DNA from: Acetomicrobium flavidum
Lineage (GTDB): Bacteria > Synergistota > Synergistia > Synergistales > Acetomicrobiaceae
Assembly: GCF_900129645.1 (NCBI RefSeq)
Contig: NZ_FSQZ01000001.1
Span: 1,240,001 to 1,304,000, forward strand
Length of the DNA: 64,000 nucleotides
Direction of reading: 5' to 3'
Numbering within the stretch: the stretch's first letter is position 1; every line of letters starts with the position of its first letter. Under the pieces are notes generated by a model, which saw only the letters and a list, made by a program, of their open reading frames with translations, was not told where the DNA came from and made no database searches. The position numbers were made by a program, and so were the translations under genes. This document shows, piece by piece, positions 1 through 8,853 of the stretch.

Positions 1-104
1 AGTCCTCCCTTTATCACGGTATCTGCCTTTATTTTGCCTTGGGCTGCAAGCGTTAGGTCGCGTGTAACCTCGTAAAGAGCATTTCTTCCCAAAAACCTCG
101 GCAT
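1..104 (-). CDS. Adenine deaminase-like amidohydrolase, N-terminus only
   Basis: The gene runs off the left edge; only the first 34 codons are present. It starts at ATG (104-102) preceded by a GGGGTGA ribosome binding site. The readable N-terminus begins MPRFLGRNALYEVTRD and ends with ADTVIKGG, the first beta strand typical of the composite domain of amidohydrolases. The leading helix before that strand resembles adenine deaminases (adenine to hypoxanthine). No catalytic residues are inside the window, so the substrate is inferred from a short N-terminal resemblance and another amidohydrolase is possible. It is divergent from the FMN oxidase gene starting at 180, with an AT-rich 75-base spacer that must carry both promoters. 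Confidence 0.5.
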   Translation of the reverse strand, partial: MPRFLGRNALYEVTRDLTLAAQGKIKADTVIKGG

Positions 105-179
105 ATTGTCACCCCTTTTCGGTTCCTTAGTTTAAAATAATTAATACTATTATAAGACAAGCAGAAGGCACGGTGATTT

Positions 180-1193
180 TTGTTGAGATGGGAAGATGTC
201 TTAGAAAGGGCCAGGGAATCGTTGAAGGGGATATGTCATCTGTGTCCCGTCTGTGATATGAAGGCCTGTGCCGGAAAAGTGCCGGGCATAGGCGGCATAG
301 GCACTGGAAGCAGCGCGAAGAACAATTACGAGGCACTTCGAGGGCTAAAGTTTAAGATGAAGCTGCTTCATGACGTTGACAAGCCCGATATGGGAGTTGA
401 GCTTTTTGGACAAAAATTGGCGTTGCCGGTCATTGGGGCGGCCGTCGCCGGCGCCAAGGTCAACTTCGCCGCCAAGATAGCCGAAAAGGAGTTCGCGCAG
501 GCTCAACTGGTTGGTGCCATGGAGGCGGGCACGATCGCCATGATAGGAGACGGCCCGGGAGATCTTTATGACGATACCATAGCGGCCTTAAGGGAAGCAG
601 GTAAAGGCATTGCCATAATAAAGCCAAGGGAATTTGACGAAATAATGAGACGAATCAAGATGGCTGAAGAAGCGGGAGCTTTGGCCGTGGGCATCGATGT
701 AGATGCAGCCGGGTTGGTCAACATGAGGAGATCGGGCGAGTTGGTTCGTCCTTTAAATCCGAACATCCTTAAAAGGATATGCGAAAGTTCAAATCTGCCG
801 GTGATAGTTAAGGGCATAATGGCCGAAGAGGAAGCTGTGATGGCTTGCGATGCAGGTGCCAGCGCCATAGTGGTGTCCAACCATGGCGGAAGGGTATTAG
901 ACGACCTGCCGGGCACGATATCCGTTCTTCCCGGAATAGCCTCAAGGGTTAGGGGTCGATGTATCGTATTGGCCGATGGAGGCGTAAGGACTGGGTCCGA
1001 TGTGTTGAAATTTTTGGCCTGTGGGGCCAGCGCAGTGTTGGTGGGACGCCCAGTCGTTTGGGGTGTCTTTGGAGGTGGCAAGGAAGGAGTCAGGCTCCTT
1101 TACGAGAGATTGGCACAGGAGCTGTCCGTCGCGATGATGCTAACATCCTGTCCAAGCGTAAGGGAAGTCTCTCATTGTATATCGGGAAACTGA
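180..1193 (+). CDS. FMN-dependent alpha-hydroxy-acid oxidizing protein
   Basis: A 337-residue TIM-barrel flavoprotein of the lactate oxidase/glycolate oxidase family. The SNHGGR motif (His235 is the expected catalytic base) and the C-terminal LADGGVRTGSDVLKFLACGA segment with VLVGRP form the FMN phosphate site. The N-terminus is unusual for classical members: Cys19, Cys22, Cys25 and Cys30 make a tight CxxCxxCxxxxC cluster, followed by the family's GIGTGSS segment. This variant is familiar from anaerobes, where the natural oxidant and substrate are not established. The start is TTG at 180 or 183, with AGAAGG upstream at 163-168; no in-frame ATG fits. The next gene follows after 28 bases, so co-transcription is likely. 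The substrate cannot be read from the sequence. Confidence 0.8.
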   Translation: MLRWEDVLERARESLKGICHLCPVCDMKACAGKVPGIGGIGTGSSAKNNYEALRGLKFKMKLLHDVDKPDMGVELFGQKLALPVIGAAVAGAKVNFAAKIAEKEFAQAQLVGAMEAGTIAMIGDGPGDLYDDTIAALREAGKGIAIIKPREFDEIMRRIKMAEEAGALAVGIDVDAAGLVNMRRSGELVRPLNPNILKRICESSNLPVIVKGIMAEEEAVMACDAGASAIVVSNHGGRVLDDLPGTISVLPGIASRVRGRCIVLADGGVRTGSDVLKFLACGASAVLVGRPVVWGVFGGGKEGVRLLYERLAQELSVAMMLTSCPSVREVSHCISGN

Positions 1194-1221
1194 AGATTAA
1201 AACTGGAGGACTGATGCCGTC

Positions 1222-3417
1222 ATGGTTATGAAGCGTTGGTGCTTTTTTATGAGATTTGCCCTGTTCGCGGTCATTATGGCCCTTGTGGCAAATTGCCCGT
1301 ATATGGCCCAGGCCGCAGAGGAGGGAGACTACGATGTCATAGTGGTAGGCGCAGGTACCGGGGGTGTAGCAGCAGCGGTTCAGGCGGGTCGATTGGGGGC
1401 AAGGGTGGCCTTGTTTGAGGAAACGAACGTCCTTGGCGGCCAAATGGTGGCCTCCGCTGTCTCCACTATGGATGACATGTACGGCGTTAGGTGGGGAATT
1501 TACGGCGAGTTTCTGGATGCCATATTAAAACATTACGCTTCCTTGGGCAAATCGGTGGGTACGTGCTACTGGACGCCCATAACTGTGGCCTTCGAGCCCA
1601 CAGTTGCAGACTACGTCTTAGCTCAGATGATAAAAGATGTTCGAGATGGCAAGACAACCCGCGACGGCAAGCCGGGCCGGTTAGATGTGTTCTTCAAGGC
1701 AAAGGTACAAAAAGTGCTCAAATCAAGCGACGGCAAAAGCGTTACGGGCATTGTGGCTGACGTCAATGGCAAAAAGGTTGTGTGCAACAGTAAGATATTG
1801 ATAGATGCGACCGAATACGGCGATCTGCTTCCCCTTGCAGGCGCTGGCTACAGGGTTGGCCGTAACGTCGTCGACGGTGAGTTTAGCAAACTTGACGAAG
1901 ACGCCAGGGTGCAGGACATCACATGGGTAGCCGTGATCAAACACTACCCCGGTGGCGTTCCGGATGAGCTTAAAGTAAAGACCCCTCCTCCAGGCTACAA
2001 TGACATGAGGGAGACCTTCAAGTCCTACGTGGCAAGGGACGGCTTTACGTTCAAGAAATACCCCCTCAAGTTTCCGGTAGATCTGCCCACACATCATGCC
2101 TATAGAGGTTTGCCCGACAGTTCGGCACCGGGAAACGCAGATGCATCAAGCCCATTTAGTTGGTTATTACTCACTAAGACCGAGGTCAATTGGGCCAACG
2201 ACTATCCCGGAAAGGCAGGTTACAAGGGAAAAAGCGGCCTTCCGGTTGCATATCTTGAAGACCCTACTTTCAGGAAACAAGCCGATGCCAAGGCGATGCT
2301 GGTGACGATTGGCTTCATTTACTACCTACAAAATGAGCTTGGTTGCGATTGGTCCGTGGCATCGGACATCTTTGAGTCAGACGAAACATATCAGGGGCTA
2401 AAGGACTACGTTCCCTTGGAATATGCTTCTATCGTCAGGCATTTTCCGCCTCGCCCTTACGTGCGGGAAAGCAGAAGGCTCATAGGAGTTAAGACTTTGA
2501 CATCTCGGGAGTTGCGGGAAAACTCCGAGAGCTACATAAGAAACGAGGGCAGGGAGTTGCGCAACTCTGTGGCGGTGGGCCGTTACGTGTTGGATCTACA
2601 TGGAGCAGACGAAACGGAACAGTTTGAGGCCGAATTTGGCGAGACCAAGGAATCAATAGCAAAAAATAAACCCCTGGGCCCCTTTCAGGTGCCTTTTGAA
2701 ATTTTCATACCTCAAAAGCTGGACGGATTTTTAGTGGCCGAAAAGAACCTGTCGATGAGCCGTTTGGCCTCAGGTGCGCTTAGGCTGCAGCCGATAACCA
2801 TGCTTACAGGGCAGGCCGTGGGCACGATAGCGGCCCTGGCCGTCAAGGAAGGCGTCCAACCCAGGGATGTGAGCGTATTAAAGGTGCAGAGATTGCTTCT
2901 GGAATCGGGGGACAGGTTGGCCTTATGCGTTTACAAAGACGTCCCGTCCGATCACCCCTTTTGGGCTGCCGTTCAGTTGGCAACTATAAGGGGTTGGATG
3001 GAGCCAAAAAATTTGCCCACCTTTGCCGCGCAAAGGGTCGATAACTACAATGATATGCTGCAGGCCTCAAAGAAAGGCAGGACCAAGGGCATATTTGGAG
3101 TGGATGAACCCTTGAGCTGGAGAGTTGCAAACGGAATGATTAGTGATATACTGGATGACCTAGGCAGTCAGCGCAAGGTCGTTTTACACAGTGGTATGAG
3201 CGATGAACCGATCCCCAGAGGAAAGTTTATACTTGCTTTGTCCGAAGCCCTTTATCCCTCGGAAGCTCCCAAACCCATCACCACCGATAAGGAAAAGATA
3301 GCTTGGGCTTACAGGAAGCTATCCCCGTTTTTGAAGGACCCGTGTGGTGATCCGACCGGAGCGATTACAAGGGGAGAGGCCTTAGAGATAGCGATGAGGG
3401 CTTTGACGGGCTGGTAA
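1222..3417 (+). CDS. Exported FAD-dependent oxidoreductase with SLH-like C-terminus
   Basis: 731 residues. Residues 1-31 form a Sec signal peptide (basic start, hydrophobic core, AQA cleavage site). The dinucleotide-binding motif VVGAGTGG lies at about 41-48, followed by the glycine-rich LGGQM segment typical of the FAD_oxidored (pfam12831) group. The FAD domain closes near residue 560 with the GALRLQPITMLTGQAVG segment. The last 160 residues contain HPFWAAVQLATIRGWM, FGVDEPLSWRVANGM and ITRGEALEIAMRAL, which resemble S-layer-homology repeats and could anchor it to the cell surface. Start at ATG 1222, with GGAGGA at 1205-1210. It lies 34 bases before the ATPase operon on the same strand. Substrate and electron acceptor are unknown. 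Confidence 0.75.
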   Translation: MVMKRWCFFMRFALFAVIMALVANCPYMAQAAEEGDYDVIVVGAGTGGVAAAVQAGRLGARVALFEETNVLGGQMVASAVSTMDDMYGVRWGIYGEFLDAILKHYASLGKSVGTCYWTPITVAFEPTVADYVLAQMIKDVRDGKTTRDGKPGRLDVFFKAKVQKVLKSSDGKSVTGIVADVNGKKVVCNSKILIDATEYGDLLPLAGAGYRVGRNVVDGEFSKLDEDARVQDITWVAVIKHYPGGVPDELKVKTPPPGYNDMRETFKSYVARDGFTFKKYPLKFPVDLPTHHAYRGLPDSSAPGNADASSPFSWLLLTKTEVNWANDYPGKAGYKGKSGLPVAYLEDPTFRKQADAKAMLVTIGFIYYLQNELGCDWSVASDIFESDETYQGLKDYVPLEYASIVRHFPPRPYVRESRRLIGVKTLTSRELRENSESYIRNEGRELRNSVAVGRYVLDLHGADETEQFEAEFGETKESIAKNKPLGPFQVPFEIFIPQKLDGFLVAEKNLSMSRLASGALRLQPITMLTGQAVGTIAALAVKEGVQPRDVSVLKVQRLLLESGDRLALCVYKDVPSDHPFWAAVQLATIRGWMEPKNLPTFAAQRVDNYNDMLQASKKGRTKGIFGVDEPLSWRVANGMISDILDDLGSQRKVVLHSGMSDEPIPRGKFILALSEALYPSEAPKPITTDKEKIAWAYRKLSPFLKDPCGDPTGAITRGEALEIAMRALTGW

Positions 3418-3451
3418 GAGTGGTAAGGTAGTTAAAGGAGCGGGATAGACG

Positions 3452-4075
3452 ATGGCTTCTAAGGTGGCGCCCACCAGGGGCGTTTTGATGAGAATGGTTC
3501 GTGCCGCAGCCTTGGCAGAGAAGGGGCACGATCTGCTTGAAAGAAAAAGGCAAATCCTCATGATGGAGTTGGTCAAACACATCGACGATGCCAAGGAACT
3601 GCAAAAGGAGATGGCATCAGTGTTTTCCGATGCCTATAAGGCCCTGGGGAAGGCGAACATATCCATGGGCATAGATGTCGTCGAGGATATTGCCATGGCC
3701 GTGCCCGAGGAGAAGGACTTCATAATAAGGCTCAAATCGATCATGGGGGTAGAGATTCCCGAAATCGATCCCATCAACGCCGGCTTAAAACCAAGCTATT
3801 CATTCTACGGCACGACCGGGTCGCTGGACATCGCCTATAGTGCCTTTAGAAGGGTGCTGGAGCTCATCTCCCGCCTGGCTGCCGTGGAGACAAGCGTGTA
3901 CAGGTTGGCGGTGCAAATCAAAAAGACCCACAAGAGGGTGAACGCCCTGGAAAAGGTGGCCATACCCTTCTACAAATCCTCCATCGCGTATATAGAAAAT
4001 GTGTTGGAGGAAGGGGAAAGGGAAGATATTGTACGAATGAAAAAGGCAAAGGAAAACTTGGGAGAGAAACGGTGA
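3452..4075 (+). CDS. atpD: V/A-type ATP synthase subunit D
   Basis: 207 residues, the normal length for the central-stalk subunit D, which rotates inside the A3B3 head and couples it to the membrane ring. The N-terminal APTRGVLMRM segment and the two long terminal helices (including the Lys-rich KKTHKRVNALEKVAIP stretch near residue 155) are hallmarks of the family. Start at ATG 3452 with AAAGGAG about ten bases upstream. Here it is the first gene of the ATPase operon, whereas in many bacteria it is the last or comes after B. The spacing to the next gene is 18 bases. Confidence 0.92.
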   Translation: MASKVAPTRGVLMRMVRAAALAEKGHDLLERKRQILMMELVKHIDDAKELQKEMASVFSDAYKALGKANISMGIDVVEDIAMAVPEEKDFIIRLKSIMGVEIPEIDPINAGLKPSYSFYGTTGSLDIAYSAFRRVLELISRLAAVETSVYRLAVQIKKTHKRVNALEKVAIPFYKSSIAYIENVLEEGEREDIVRMKKAKENLGEKR

Positions 4076-4093
4076 GGGAAGGGAGCATGAAAG

Positions 4094-4438
4094 ATGGCTT
4101 CTATACAGGAAGCTTTGGCGATACTTTTAGGCGCAGACGCTGAGGCGAAAAACGTAATAGAGGAAGCTAAAAAAAGGGCTGAAGAAATAGTGGGCGAGGC
4201 CAAGCGAAAAGGGGCTTCCGAGAGGGAGACAAGGTTAAAGGCAGCTAAGGAGCAGGCAAAGGCCATAGTCGATTCCGCCAGAGCATCCGCTCAAGCGGAA
4301 GCCCAACAGATCGAGGCTTTGGGACGTCAGGAGCTGGAACGTATGGAAAGCAGATTTAACGAGAACGCTCCGGCCATAATACAGGGCCTCGTGGCTGAAT
4401 TGGTGAATAAATACCTGCAGAAGGCGACCGGTAAATGA
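4094..4438 (+). CDS. V/A-type ATPase peripheral-stalk subunit G/H
   Basis: 114 residues, almost entirely alpha helical and rich in Ala, Glu, Lys and Arg, with a heptad-like coiled coil across residues 10-85 and a short hydrophobic C-terminal segment. This matches subunit G/H, the partner of subunit E in the peripheral stalks. Position decides the assignment, because coiled-coil sequences alone are poor evidence. The stop codon overlaps the ATG of the subunit C gene (ATGA), which implies translational coupling. RBS GAAGGGAG lies upstream of ATG 4094. Confidence 0.8.
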   Translation: MASIQEALAILLGADAEAKNVIEEAKKRAEEIVGEAKRKGASERETRLKAAKEQAKAIVDSARASAQAEAQQIEALGRQELERMESRFNENAPAIIQGLVAELVNKYLQKATGK

Positions 4439-5529
4439 GCTACTCCCCCATATCCGCTGGCGAATGCGTATCCACCGGAGCGAAGGCCCATGTGTTGTTT
4501 GGCAGGATGTTGGATGACAACGATTTTTGGGCTTTGCTTGAGTGTGATTCTCCACAGGAGATAGCGGGGTACCTCAAGAGGACGGAAGGGTATGCCAAGT
4601 ATCTCGAGGCAGTTATGGCTGCCACCGTGCATAGGGCAGAGCTTGAGCATGCCTTACTTGCCGTTCCTCTCTACGCTGTAGCTTCATTTTTGCCCTACTA
4701 TGGGGGCGCAAGAAAAAGATTTCTGAGGGCATGGGTGGAGAGGTTTCAGGCAGGTTTGTTAAAGCAGGTCATGCGATGGCTCTTTGCCGGTCGAGGCGAG
4801 AGGGAATCGCTCAGATCCGGCTATGAGGGGTTACCCTTCGTGACCTTGCCCTTTGAGGCCTTGATCTCCTGCAAGGATTTCGAGGAATTCATAAAGACGT
4901 TAAGGGGCACGAAGTATTATGCGGTCTTGAGGGAGCCCGTAGACTGGCTGCTAAAGGGAAGAGGAAACCTATATTCATGCGAGACGGCCATAGATGCTTA
5001 CGTTATATCTAACATCTATCGCTCGGCCTTAAGCTTGCCGATGCTCGAGCGGCCGGAGGTCTTAAATTTGCTTGGAAGCATGGTCGATGTGCTTAACGTT
5101 TACTTTTGTTACAGGGCTAAGCGCTTTTACGCCATGAGTCGCGAGGAGATCGTAAACCGTTTGCTGCCGGTGCGCTTCAAGGTTAAGGGGCCGACCATAA
5201 ACAGGCTTGCTTCCTGCGACGACATGGAGGCCTTTTGGTCCGTCTTATCTACTACTAATTACTTGCGAGCGTTCGGCACGGAGCCGCCCAACGACGAGCT
5301 TGCCTTGGAAAGGGATATGAAGAGGTTCTTGCGCGAAAGGGCTTTATCCACCTTTCGCAAGGGATCTCCTTCTTTTCATACCGTGATCGCCTATTTGATG
5401 TTGCTGGAATTTGAGGTGAGGGATATCATCACCATCATCGAGGACGTGAGATACGATTATAACAGGCGAATTGCTGCAGCCTTTTTAACGCGCCCTCTGA
5501 TACCGGGAGGTGCTTTGTCTTGGCGATAA
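4435..5529 (+). CDS. atpC: V/A-type ATPase subunit C (d-like)
   Basis: 364 residues, close to the family length of 320-360. It forms the funnel-shaped socket that joins the D/F central stalk to the c ring. The sequence is helical without membrane segments and shows the family features of the start (YSPISAG.., then a DDNDFWALLECDSPQEIAGYL segment) and a C-terminal repeated helical unit. It overlaps the G gene by four bases upstream. The subunit I gene begins at TTG 5520 inside its last codons. Confidence 0.85.
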   Translation: MSYSPISAGECVSTGAKAHVLFGRMLDDNDFWALLECDSPQEIAGYLKRTEGYAKYLEAVMAATVHRAELEHALLAVPLYAVASFLPYYGGARKRFLRAWVERFQAGLLKQVMRWLFAGRGERESLRSGYEGLPFVTLPFEALISCKDFEEFIKTLRGTKYYAVLREPVDWLLKGRGNLYSCETAIDAYVISNIYRSALSLPMLERPEVLNLLGSMVDVLNVYFCYRAKRFYAMSREEIVNRLLPVRFKVKGPTINRLASCDDMEAFWSVLSTTNYLRAFGTEPPNDELALERDMKRFLRERALSTFRKGSPSFHTVIAYLMLLEFEVRDIITIIEDVRYDYNRRIAAAFLTRPLIPGGALSWR

Positions 5530-7484
5530 TGAAGATGTTGGCCGTGACTCTCATCGGTCCCAAGGACGAAATGGAGTATGTAGCCAACCAGATGATCTTA
5601 CTAGGCGGTTTTCAGCCCCTGTCGCTTGACCTCATTTTGGGCGATAGGACCCTGAGGTCCAAGGTCAAGACAGCTACCGACAATCCCTACGACGAGCTGC
5701 TGTCAGAGATGGGATACGTCTGGCAAGCTGCCGGCGAAAGCTTGCCTGAACCGTATCCTGTTCCCGTGACTAAGGAACAGACATACGAGAAGATGAGGGC
5801 AGAAGTGCGCAGGGTAACCGAAAAGCTGCGCCTCTGGGCAGAGCGCAAATCTTCCCTTCAGGAGGAAGTGGACAAGCTCAGGGCAATATTGGTCTGTGCC
5901 GATGCTTTGGTCAAGAACAAGATGGACCCCAAAGAGCTTCTGGATACGGAAAATTTAATCATGTATTTTGGCAAGTTGTCCGACGACAACTTCAAGCGCC
6001 TTGAAGAAAGCATACAATCCGTTCCCATGTTAGTCATGAAGCTTGACAGTTGGCACCAGGAGACGTGGATGTTGGCCTTCGCCATACCCGAATACAGGGA
6101 AGGGGCCGAAAAGCTCTTGGACTCCGTATACTTCAAGGGTTATTCCATCGAGGAAGTGCTAAAGACTATTTCGGACAACCCAATGGAGGCCCTGCAAAGA
6201 AGGATAGGAAACAAGCTCAAGGCCATAGAAGGTTTATCGATGGCAGCAAAAAAATTCCTGGACGAACAGAGGAAGGAGCTCGAAAGGCTTTACTCCTCCG
6301 TTTATACCATGCAGCGTATATATGACCTATGTAGGGGAAGGGGAGAGATAGGCGATATTTACGTGCTCTCGGGATGGATTCCCGAGGACATGTTAGCGCA
6401 GCTTAAAGGCTTGATCGAGCATCAGGCTCCGAAGACGACGATAATGATCGAGGAGGAAAAGAACCTTCCCTATAGCGAGATCAGGGTCCCTACGTATCTG
6501 CGAAACCTGCCCTTGGTAAGGGCCTTTCAGCACGTTGTGGCCATGTACAGTTTGCCCTCCTACGGCGAGATCGACCCCTCCTTCTTCGTTGCCGTTACCT
6601 TCTGTTTGTTTTTCGGCTTCATGTTCGGGGATGTGGGCCATGGCTTGGTGCTGGGTTTGGTTGCCCATCTGCTTCAAAAGAAGCGCAAGATGAGCAAGTC
6701 CTTGGCTACCGTGCTCAAGGCTGCCGGCTGCAGTTCGGTGTTGTTCGGCTTCCTTTACGGAAGCATTTTTGGCTTCGAGGACATAATACCGGCCATCTGG
6801 ATGTCTCCAATGAAGGATATGGGGAAGATGCTTTCGCTTTCTTTGATAATAGGGGTTTCAATAGTTACCTTCGGGATGATATTAAACATGATAGTTTGTT
6901 ACAGACAGCGCGACTTTGGCCGAATGCTCTTCGACGGAAGGGGCATGGCGGGGTTGTTTTTTTATTTGACCGCTGCCTGGGCCATATATGCGGTGATGAC
7001 TCATAAGCCATTGCCGGTTCCCGGCTGGTTGTTAGCGCTTCTTCTTTGCATCTTGCTTGGATGTATGGTATTGAGAGATTTGCTGGCAAGGATCCTGCTC
7101 AAGGAAAGGGTATCGGCTTCGGAGAACGAGCGCGGGGGGTTGTACATATTCGAGGTATTTCACAACTTGCTCAGTTTTTTGAGCAATACCATTTCCTTTT
7201 TGCGTTTGGCCGCCTTTGCCTTGAACCACGTGGGGTTGTCGCTGGCCGTGTTCATGCTGTCCGATATGGTTACTGCATTGCCGGGAGGATTCTTTGCAAA
7301 GATAGCCATATTGGTTATAGGCAACGTCGTGATAATTGGCCTGGAAGGACTTATCGTGTTCATTCAGACTTTGAGGTTGGAATACTACGAGTTCTTCAGC
7401 AAGTTCTATAAGGGTGGCGGCGTTTCTTTCAAGCCCGTCAGATGGGAAAAGACCGGCGAGTCTGTCAGCCGTAGTCAAATGTAA
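5520..7484 (+). CDS. atpI: V/A-type ATPase membrane subunit I (a)
   Basis: 654 residues: a cytoplasmic N-terminal half with coiled coils (about 80-135 and 225-285) that binds the peripheral stalks, and a membrane half from about residue 350 with seven to eight hydrophobic helices. The SFLRLAAFALNHVG segment carries the conserved Arg that opposes the c-ring carboxylate. The C-terminus has the family motif LRLEYYEFFSKFYKGGG. Start TTG 5520 is chosen because GGGAGGTG at 5506-5513 has ideal spacing; ATG 5529 would have a 15-base gap. It provides the ion half-channels. Confidence 0.92.
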   Translation: MAIMKMLAVTLIGPKDEMEYVANQMILLGGFQPLSLDLILGDRTLRSKVKTATDNPYDELLSEMGYVWQAAGESLPEPYPVPVTKEQTYEKMRAEVRRVTEKLRLWAERKSSLQEEVDKLRAILVCADALVKNKMDPKELLDTENLIMYFGKLSDDNFKRLEESIQSVPMLVMKLDSWHQETWMLAFAIPEYREGAEKLLDSVYFKGYSIEEVLKTISDNPMEALQRRIGNKLKAIEGLSMAAKKFLDEQRKELERLYSSVYTMQRIYDLCRGRGEIGDIYVLSGWIPEDMLAQLKGLIEHQAPKTTIMIEEEKNLPYSEIRVPTYLRNLPLVRAFQHVVAMYSLPSYGEIDPSFFVAVTFCLFFGFMFGDVGHGLVLGLVAHLLQKKRKMSKSLATVLKAAGCSSVLFGFLYGSIFGFEDIIPAIWMSPMKDMGKMLSLSLIIGVSIVTFGMILNMIVCYRQRDFGRMLFDGRGMAGLFFYLTAAWAIYAVMTHKPLPVPGWLLALLLCILLGCMVLRDLLARILLKERVSASENERGGLYIFEVFHNLLSFLSNTISFLRLAAFALNHVGLSLAVFMLSDMVTALPGGFFAKIAILVIGNVVIIGLEGLIVFIQTLRLEYYEFFSKFYKGGGVSFKPVRWEKTGESVSRSQM

Positions 7485-7508
7485 TCTTTCAAGAAGGGGA
7501 TGAACGTT

Positions 7509-7913
7509 ATGGGAGTTAAGTTGGTCGTTATGGCGGTTGTCCTTTTGGTCTGCACAGGAGCAATCATGGGCAAAAGAAAGGCAAGGAATAGCAAAGGGCT
7601 TTTGAGGGCTTTCGTATTTTTGACGGCATTGGCCATGGGCATTGGCTTTTGTTTGACCATATTTCCGGCGGTAAGCTACGCCCAGGGTGATGCAGCGAGC
7701 GTTTCAGGGTGGGGGTATCTTGGAGCTGCTCTGTCAGCCGGCCTTGGATGTCTGGGGGCAGGCATTGCAGTGGCCATCGTGGGCTCCTCGGCCTTGGGCG
7801 TGGTCGGCGAGAAGCCGGAAATGCTTGGCTCAACCTTGATCTTCTTGGGACTGGCAGAAGGGATTGCCATTTACGGGCTTATCATCGCCCTGCTCATATT
7901 GGGAAGGATGTGA
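7509..7913 (+). CDS. atpK: V/A-type ATPase proteolipid subunit K (c ring)
   Basis: 134 residues from ATG 7509 (RBS GAAGGGG nine bases upstream; ATG 7500 is in frame but overlaps that site). Two N-terminal hydrophobic helices precede one canonical c-type hairpin, helices at about 68-98 and 107-132. The ion-binding carboxylate is Glu117 in LGLAEGIAIYG. The hairpin is single, not the duplicated 16-kDa form. The first hairpin helix has no Gln or Thr of the kind that coordinates Na+ in NtpK-type rings, and the residue after Glu117 is Gly, so proton coupling is the better guess. The N-terminal helices could be a membrane anchor or a cleaved leader (AVSYAQG). Confidence 0.85.
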   Translation: MGVKLVVMAVVLLVCTGAIMGKRKARNSKGLLRAFVFLTALAMGIGFCLTIFPAVSYAQGDAASVSGWGYLGAALSAGLGCLGAGIAVAIVGSSALGVVGEKPEMLGSTLIFLGLAEGIAIYGLIIALLILGRM

Positions 7914-7914
7914 A

Positions 7915-8226
7915 ATGAGGGCGCATTTGATCAGCGACAATCACGACTCCCTCGTCGGGATGCGCTTGGCCGGAGTGGCAGGTGAGGAAGCTCACGGGCC
8001 CGAAGAGACTGCAAGGGCAGTACAGGAAGCGCTGCAGATGGAAGATGTGGGCATACTTCTCATCACCGAAAAGGCAGCGGCGACCATACCCGATCTGATA
8101 AGAGACCTAAGGGAAAAGGCAAAGCTTCCGCTTGTGGTCGAGATCCCCGATAGGCACGGAACGACGAGAGAGGCCGATTTTCTAACCAAATACCTCCATG
8201 AGGCGATCGGGGTGAAGATAGAGTGA
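7915..8226 (+). CDS. atpF: V/A-type ATPase subunit F
   Basis: 103 residues from ATG 7915, the usual size of this Rossmann-like central-stalk subunit, which binds D and modulates activity. The LISDNHDSLVGMRLAG start, the GILLITEKAA strand-helix and the PLVVEIPDRHG segment are characteristic. The RBS is GGAAGGA at 7902-7908, inside the end of the K gene; the K stop and this ATG are one base apart. Longer in-frame starts further upstream would run over subunit K and are rejected. Its stop overlaps the GTG start of subunit E. Confidence 0.9.
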   Translation: MRAHLISDNHDSLVGMRLAGVAGEEAHGPEETARAVQEALQMEDVGILLITEKAAATIPDLIRDLREKAKLPLVVEIPDRHGTTREADFLTKYLHEAIGVKIE

Positions 8227-8840
8227 GCGAAGTCGACACGCAAAAGTTGAGCGCTTTAAGGGACCTCATCTTGGACAAAGCTGAAGCCGAGGCCATGAAG
8301 ATCACACAAAAGGCCCAGCAGGAAGCTGACGAGTGGCTTTCCCAAGAGCTGGTCAAGATAGAGCAGGAAGTAGATCTGATAATAAACGACGCACGCCGTA
8401 GGGCCGAAGAGATAAGGCGTCGCGAGTTGTTGGCTGCCGAAAGGGAGGTCTCCAGAGAAAGGCTGCGCCTTCAAAACAGGTTGATAACTCAGGCCAGGGC
8501 CATGTTCTTGGACGAGCTTGTGGCTTTAAGGTCCAGGGAGGATCATTGGATGATACTTTTAGGCCTCCTTTTTGAGGCACAGGAGGCGATTGTCGATCTC
8601 AAACAAGGCTCCCTAAAGCTTGCAGCGATCGACTCTCCGCTTGGAGAGACGATCGTGGCAAAAAGCCATGAGCTTCGACCTCACATCGACATGAAGTTCG
8701 ATCCTGCGCCGGCTCCCATCCTGGGAGGACTTTGGTTGATCGACGATATAGGAAAAAGGCAGGTCAACTCCGACTGGCAAACGAAGGTCGCGGAGCTAAG
8801 CGATACGTTGACCGAAAGGCTGATGGCAATTTGGCAATAG
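8223..8840 (+). CDS. atpE: V/A-type ATPase subunit E (peripheral stalk)
   Basis: 205 residues. The N-terminal half (residues 8-100) is a long charged helix that pairs with subunit G/H; the C-terminal half is a globular domain with the family GGLWLIDDIGKRQVNSDW-type strand pair near residues 175-195. The start is GTG 8223, overlapping the F stop as GTGA, which suggests coupled translation. The gene order and size fit subunit E; similarity to other coiled-coil proteins is otherwise uninformative. Confidence 0.85.
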   Translation: MSEVDTQKLSALRDLILDKAEAEAMKITQKAQQEADEWLSQELVKIEQEVDLIINDARRRAEEIRRRELLAAEREVSRERLRLQNRLITQARAMFLDELVALRSREDHWMILLGLLFEAQEAIVDLKQGSLKLAAIDSPLGETIVAKSHELRPHIDMKFDPAPAPILGGLWLIDDIGKRQVNSDWQTKVAELSDTLTERLMAIWQ

Positions 8841-8853
8841 GGGAGGAACAAAA

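Noticed and set aside
566-1081. Long minus-strand frame inside the FMN oxidase gene
   Set aside because: It is a mirror frame of a GC-biased gene, with no RBS and low-complexity Pro/Ser/Thr composition. Several similar frames lie opposite the ATPase, gcv and transporter genes and were left out.
7864-7914. Longer N-terminus for subunit F
   Set aside because: The extension would be read entirely over the end of subunit K in another frame; ATG 7915 has the SD and the family N-terminus.
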